Positions 23,759 through 25,498 of a stretch of DNA of 25,498 nt are shown piece after piece. Source of the DNA: Parabacteroides sp. (lineage in GTDB: Bacteria; Bacteroidota; Bacteroidia; Bacteroidales; Tannerellaceae); contig DXRF01000013.1 of the NCBI GenBank assembly GCA_019411205.1, positions 1 through 25,498 on the forward strand. The letters are read 5' to 3'. The position numbers and the translations under genes were made by a program. Within the stretch, counting starts at the first letter, position 1. Each line of letters begins with the position of its first letter. The notes beneath the pieces were generated by a model. That model was given only the letters and a program-made list of their open reading frames with translations. It did not search any database and had not been told where the DNA came from.

Positions 23759-24524
23759 CCAACCACCAGTCGATCATCTTCCGTGCCAAGCTCAGTTTAC
23801 GCGGTATTTCCGGCAGGTTGTCTTTCGAGAAGAACGAACCGGAACTCAACTCCTCATCCTGCAACTTGATCTCCCCCCCGGCATAATCGGCAATAAAACC
23901 GATCATAAGATTGCTTGGATAAGGCCAGGGCTGATTGCCAAAATAAGTGATGTTACGGATTGTCAATCCTGTTTCCTCCCGCACTTCACGTTCCACACAC
24001 TGCTCCAACGTCTCGCCCGTTTCCAGGAAACCGGCCACAAGTCCATGAAACGTTCCCCGGAAATTACGTGCATGCACTAACAGAATTTCCTCACCTTTCC
24101 GGATCAAGACAAGAATGGCGGGCGATACCGCCGGATACATCTCGTTCCCACAATCCGGGCATTTCTTCATGATCGGTCCTTTCAACTCCGTGGGCGTTCC
24201 GCAGACAGGACAAAACCGGCTGTGCCGATCCCAATACACAATCTCGTACGCCTTCCCTGCCTGGTCGTAAAAGTAGCGGTCGATATGATCGTAAGAAGCC
24301 CGGAGCCCCATCGGCAAGTAAACGTCCGTCTCAGCCAAAGGAACATCGGTAAAGGCCGCCATCGCCATCGTCCCATCCTGCATTTCAACCGGAAGCGAAC
24401 GGGAGACTGCTACGGGTGCTTCATTCATGAAAGGGATCGCATAGCCACCGGCTTTCTTTTGCAGCAAAAGTTGGTCATTGTAGAAAACATACCAATATAG
24501 GGGAGTGTTATTTGTCATTTCCAT
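23751..24524 (-). CDS. nudC: NAD+ diphosphatase (Nudix hydrolase NudC)
   Basis: 257 residues, typical NudC length. It hydrolyses NAD(H) to nicotinamide mononucleotide and AMP; E. coli NudC also removes NAD caps from RNA. The zinc ribbon is C105-P-V-C108 and C122-P-D-C125. The Nudix box fits GX5EX7REUXEEXGU exactly at 165-187 (G165, E171, R179, E180, E183, E184, G186). The NudC-specific motif after it reads NQPWPYPS (198-205), the usual SQPWPFPxS with conservative changes, which separates NudC from other Nudix enzymes. It has its own -7 element (24550-24557), is divergent from the ABC ATPase gene, and lies upstream of the S9 peptidase. There is an alternative ATG two codons inside the chosen start. 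Confidence 0.94.
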   Translation of the reverse strand: MEMTNNTPLYWYVFYNDQLLLQKKAGGYAIPFMNEAPVAVSRSLPVEMQDGTMAMAAFTDVPLAETDVYLPMGLRASYDHIDRYFYDQAGKAYEIVYWDRHSRFCPVCGTPTELKGPIMKKCPDCGNEMYPAVSPAILVLIRKGEEILLVHARNFRGTFHGLVAGFLETGETLEQCVEREVREETGLTIRNITYFGNQPWPYPSNLMIGFIADYAGGEIKLQDEELSSGSFFSKDNLPEIPRKLSLARKMIDWWLEN

Positions 24525-24549
24525 ACGTCTGATTCTTTAATAAATACTG

Positions 24550-24557
24550 CAAACATA
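24550..24557 (-). promoter_or_regulatory. -7 element of the nudC promoter
   Basis: TATGTTTG on the minus strand matches TAnnTTTG exactly, 25 bp before the nudC ATG. The -33 position is not recognisable. It shares the 242-bp divergent gap with the sigma-54 promoter of the ATPase gene. Confidence 0.5.
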
Positions 24558-24629
24558 CGAAAAATTGGAATTCATGTTACCATTACAATGTATATAAAGA
24601 TTAATGGATACGGAAGTCGGAGCTAACCT

Positions 24630-24664
24630 GTGCGCATCCGAACTTCATCTGTGCGGATATGCAC
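24630..24664 (+). promoter_or_regulatory. Enhancer-type paired dyads upstream of the ABC ATPase gene
   Basis: GTGCGCATCCGAAC (24630-24643, imperfect) and GTGCGGATATGCAC (24651-24664) have starts 21 bp apart. The second starts exactly 70 bp before the GG of the sigma-54 promoter, identical to the tolC operon. They are the proposed sites of the response regulator encoded at 7019-8383. Confidence 0.8.
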
Positions 24665-24719
24665 ACACAACAGGATTGCATCTAATGACAATACACTAGA
24701 GAATAGCCACTTATATCTA

Positions 24720-24735
24720 TGGCACGACTTTTGCA
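24720..24735 (+). promoter_or_regulatory. Sigma-54 (-24/-12) promoter of the ABC ATPase gene
   Basis: TGGCACGACTTTTGCA matches the full consensus TGGCACGnnnnTTGCW, with GG (24721-24722) and GC (24733-24734) 10 bp apart. Transcription should start near 24746, giving a leader of about 21 nt before the ATG at 24767. Confidence 0.9.
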
Positions 24736-24766
24736 TCACTTCTCATAAACAAAATAGTTGAAAACC

Positions 24767-25441
24767 ATGATTAAAACAATTGCATTAGAAAAAATCTTCC
24801 GCACGGAAGAGGTAGAGACATTGGCTCTGAACAAAGTAAGCATAGAAGTCAAAGAAGGAGAGTTCGTTGCCATCATGGGGCCTTCCGGATGCGGTAAATC
24901 CACATTGCTGAACATCTTAGGATTGCTGGACAACCCGACTACCGGAGAATATTACCTGAACGGGATCGAAGTGTCCCGATATACGGAAGCCCAGCGGACG
25001 AAGCTGCGCAAGGGAATTATCGGTTTCGTCTTCCAGAGTTTCAATCTGATCGACGAGTTGAACGTGTACGAGAATATAGAACTTCCTCTGCTTTATATGG
25101 GTGTTTCGGCTGCCGAACGAAAGAAAAAGGTGCAGGAAGCGATGGAACGGATGGCGATCGTACACCGCGAAAAACATTTCCCACAGCAGTTGTCCGGCGG
25201 CCAGCAACAGCGTGTCGCCATTGCCCGCGCCGTAGTAGCCAACCCAAAGTTGATCCTTGCCGACGAACCGACCGGTAACCTGGATAGTAAAAACGGGCAG
25301 GAGGTCATGAACCTCCTCAACGAACTGAACAAGGAAGGGACAACAATCGTCATGGTGACACACAGCCTGCACGATGCCGGATTCGCCTCCCGCATCATCA
25401 ACTTGTTCGACGGACAGGTAGTAACGGAAACCATGGTCTAA
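24767..25441 (+). CDS. ABC transporter ATP-binding protein (LolD/MacB type)
   Basis: 224 residues, a single nucleotide-binding domain. All catalytic elements are present: Walker A GPSGCGKST (38-46), Q-loop glutamine Q90 in GFVFQSFNLI, signature LSGGQ (142-146), Walker B LILADE (162-167), D-loop GNLDS and switch H199. The LSGGQQQRVAIARA and LADEPTGNLDS wording is typical of the LolD/FtsE/MacB group that powers FtsX-type permeases. The ATG at 24767 is preferred to a TTG at 24758. It is preceded by a consensus sigma-54 promoter and the same dyad pair as the tolC operon, which lacks an ATPase. It is therefore the likely motor for the permeases at 11897-19080, and for the one that seems to begin at 25490. 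Confidence 0.95.
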   Translation: MIKTIALEKIFRTEEVETLALNKVSIEVKEGEFVAIMGPSGCGKSTLLNILGLLDNPTTGEYYLNGIEVSRYTEAQRTKLRKGIIGFVFQSFNLIDELNVYENIELPLLYMGVSAAERKKKVQEAMERMAIVHREKHFPQQLSGGQQQRVAIARAVVANPKLILADEPTGNLDSKNGQEVMNLLNELNKEGTTIVMVTHSLHDAGFASRIINLFDGQVVTETMV

Positions 25442-25489
25442 GCTTTAATTGTTATAAAAGAAGAAGAAGGAGCCGTAATGTATTAAGAT

Positions 25490-25498
25490 ATGTTACAG
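25490..25498 (+). CDS. Probable start of a further FtsX-like permease (cut by window edge)
   Basis: Only ATG-TTA-CAG (Met-Leu-Gln) is visible, 48 bp after the ATPase stop, with a purine-rich AAGAAGAAGGAG stretch (25460-25471) some 20 bp upstream. The three permeases in the window start MILQHY, MLYHY and MLSHY, so Met-Leu-Gln fits another member. Three codons are weak evidence; the call rests on context. Confidence 0.4.

Noticed and set aside
24584..24600. Sequence TTACCATTACAATG, similar to part of the hairpin at 5989-6011
   Set aside because: Only about ten bases are shared and the second copy cannot fold; most likely chance in AT-rich DNA.
24758..24766. TTG start three codons upstream of the ABC ATPase ATG
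   Set aside because: The ATG at 24767 is at a normal distance from the sigma-54 start and gives the usual N-terminus.

Overview
The window looks like chromosomal DNA of a Bacteroidales bacterium, with Parabacteroides or a close relative the best guess. The supporting signs are Bacteroidetes-type vegetative promoters (TTTG, about 19 bp, TAnnTTTG), weak Shine-Dalgarno sequences, N-terminal residues typical of Bacteroidales ribosomal protein L13, an outer-membrane-protein/TlpA/DPP-IV gene content, and FtsX-type permeases ending in NPAEVIK. There is no rRNA, tRNA, insertion sequence or CRISPR array.

Layout. 1-206: the 5' end of rplM (L13), leaving to the left, with its promoter and a structured leader. 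322-5936: housekeeping genes: a small outer-membrane beta-barrel protein, divergent dnaE, trxA with a textbook promoter, and convergent mnmD. 6021-8383: a two-component operon on the minus strand, a sigma-54-dependent NtrC-type response regulator followed by a membrane histidine kinase. 8384-9118: a 735-bp regulatory region without a convincing gene. 9119-19080: a plus-strand transport operon of a TolC-like outer-membrane protein, a periplasmic adaptor (membrane fusion protein) and three tandem full-length MacB/FtsX-like permeases. 19225-21576: a DUF4369/TlpA thiol-disulfide lipoprotein, a small exported protein and a small lipoprotein. 21578-24524: a minus-strand S9 (DPP-IV-like) peptidase downstream of nudC. 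24767-25498: a LolD/MacB-type ABC ATPase and, at the very edge, probably the first codons of a further permease.

The most interesting reading is that 6021-19080 and 24767-end form one sigma-54-controlled ABC efflux module. Three places (upstream of the response regulator, of tolC and of the ATPase) carry a pair of 14-bp dyads of the form GTGC-N6-GCAC whose starts are exactly 21 bp apart. At both transporter promoters the second dyad starts exactly 70 bp before the GG of a sigma-54 -24/-12 element. The five-gene transport operon has no ATPase of its own, and the orphan ATPase 5.7 kb away has the same promoter architecture, so the two transcription units are probably co-activated by the adjacent two-component system. 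The transported substrate cannot be read from the sequence.
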